A DNA stretch of 5,725 nt, taken from the NCBI RefSeq assembly GCF_001983105.1, contig NZ_MOMC01000032.1:114395-120119 (forward strand), read 5' to 3'. A program made the position numbers and the translations under genes. This DNA is from Pseudofrankia asymbiotica (GTDB lineage Bacteria; Actinomycetota; Actinomycetes; Frankiales; Frankiaceae). This document shows positions 5,688-5,725 of this stretch, piece by piece (the stretch's first letter is position 1; every line of letters starts with the position of its first letter). Below the pieces are notes generated by a model. It ran no database searches. It saw only the letters and a program-made list of their open reading frames with translations, and was not told the DNA's origin.

Positions 5688-5725
5688 ATGGCCGACATGA
5701 ACGCGGTGGGTGAGGGTCAGCAGGG
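5688..5725 (+). CDS. Probable N-terminus of a gene running off the right edge (3' partial)
   Basis: From ATG 5688 the frame reads MADMNAVGEGQQ and stays open to the end of the window. A second in-frame ATG at 5697 would give MNAVGEGQQ. No Shine-Dalgarno-like sequence precedes either ATG; the upstream bases form the right arm of an inverted repeat. The call rests on the AT-rich promoter-like region upstream and the open frame. Twelve residues are too few to name a family. Confidence 0.42.
   Translation, partial: MADMNAVGEGQQ

Overview
The window is very GC-rich (roughly 70-75% in the genes). Its codons end almost always in G or C, start/stop overlaps are tight, and purine-rich Shine-Dalgarno sites are present. 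This points to a high-GC actinomycete. A Frankia-like genome is a reasonable guess, but nothing here fixes the genus.

Layout. (1) 2-2088 and 2085-3527: three plus-strand genes joined by two ATGA stop/start overlaps. They are the C-terminal end of an unidentified protein with a triplet-periodic, collagen-like Gly-X-Y tail, a 598-residue protein I cannot assign to a family, and a compact 480-residue superfamily 1 helicase/ATPase with all core motifs visible. The coupling suggests the three products are made together and probably act together on nucleic acid; the task is unknown. (2) 3655-4503: after a 127-base gap holding a possible promoter, a stand-alone ABC ATPase of the ModF/YlmA-like type, with no permease gene in view. 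(3) 4583-4816, minus strand: a small one-pass membrane protein of 77 residues, convergent with the ABC gene. (4) 4817-5687: about 870 bases without a convincing gene. This stretch is less GC-rich and holds a degenerate four-unit 16-bp tandem repeat, two palindromes sharing GTTTG/GAAAC arms, an AT-rich patch with a possible promoter, and an imperfect inverted repeat. (5) 5688 to the end: the probable first codons of a plus-strand gene that leaves the window.

The most interesting items are the coupled orphan-plus-helicase cassette, the collagen-like tail of the upstream protein, and the repeat-rich leader before the gene at the right edge. I recognise no complete mobile element, CRISPR array, rRNA or tRNA. 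No function for the cassette can be proved from sequence alone.
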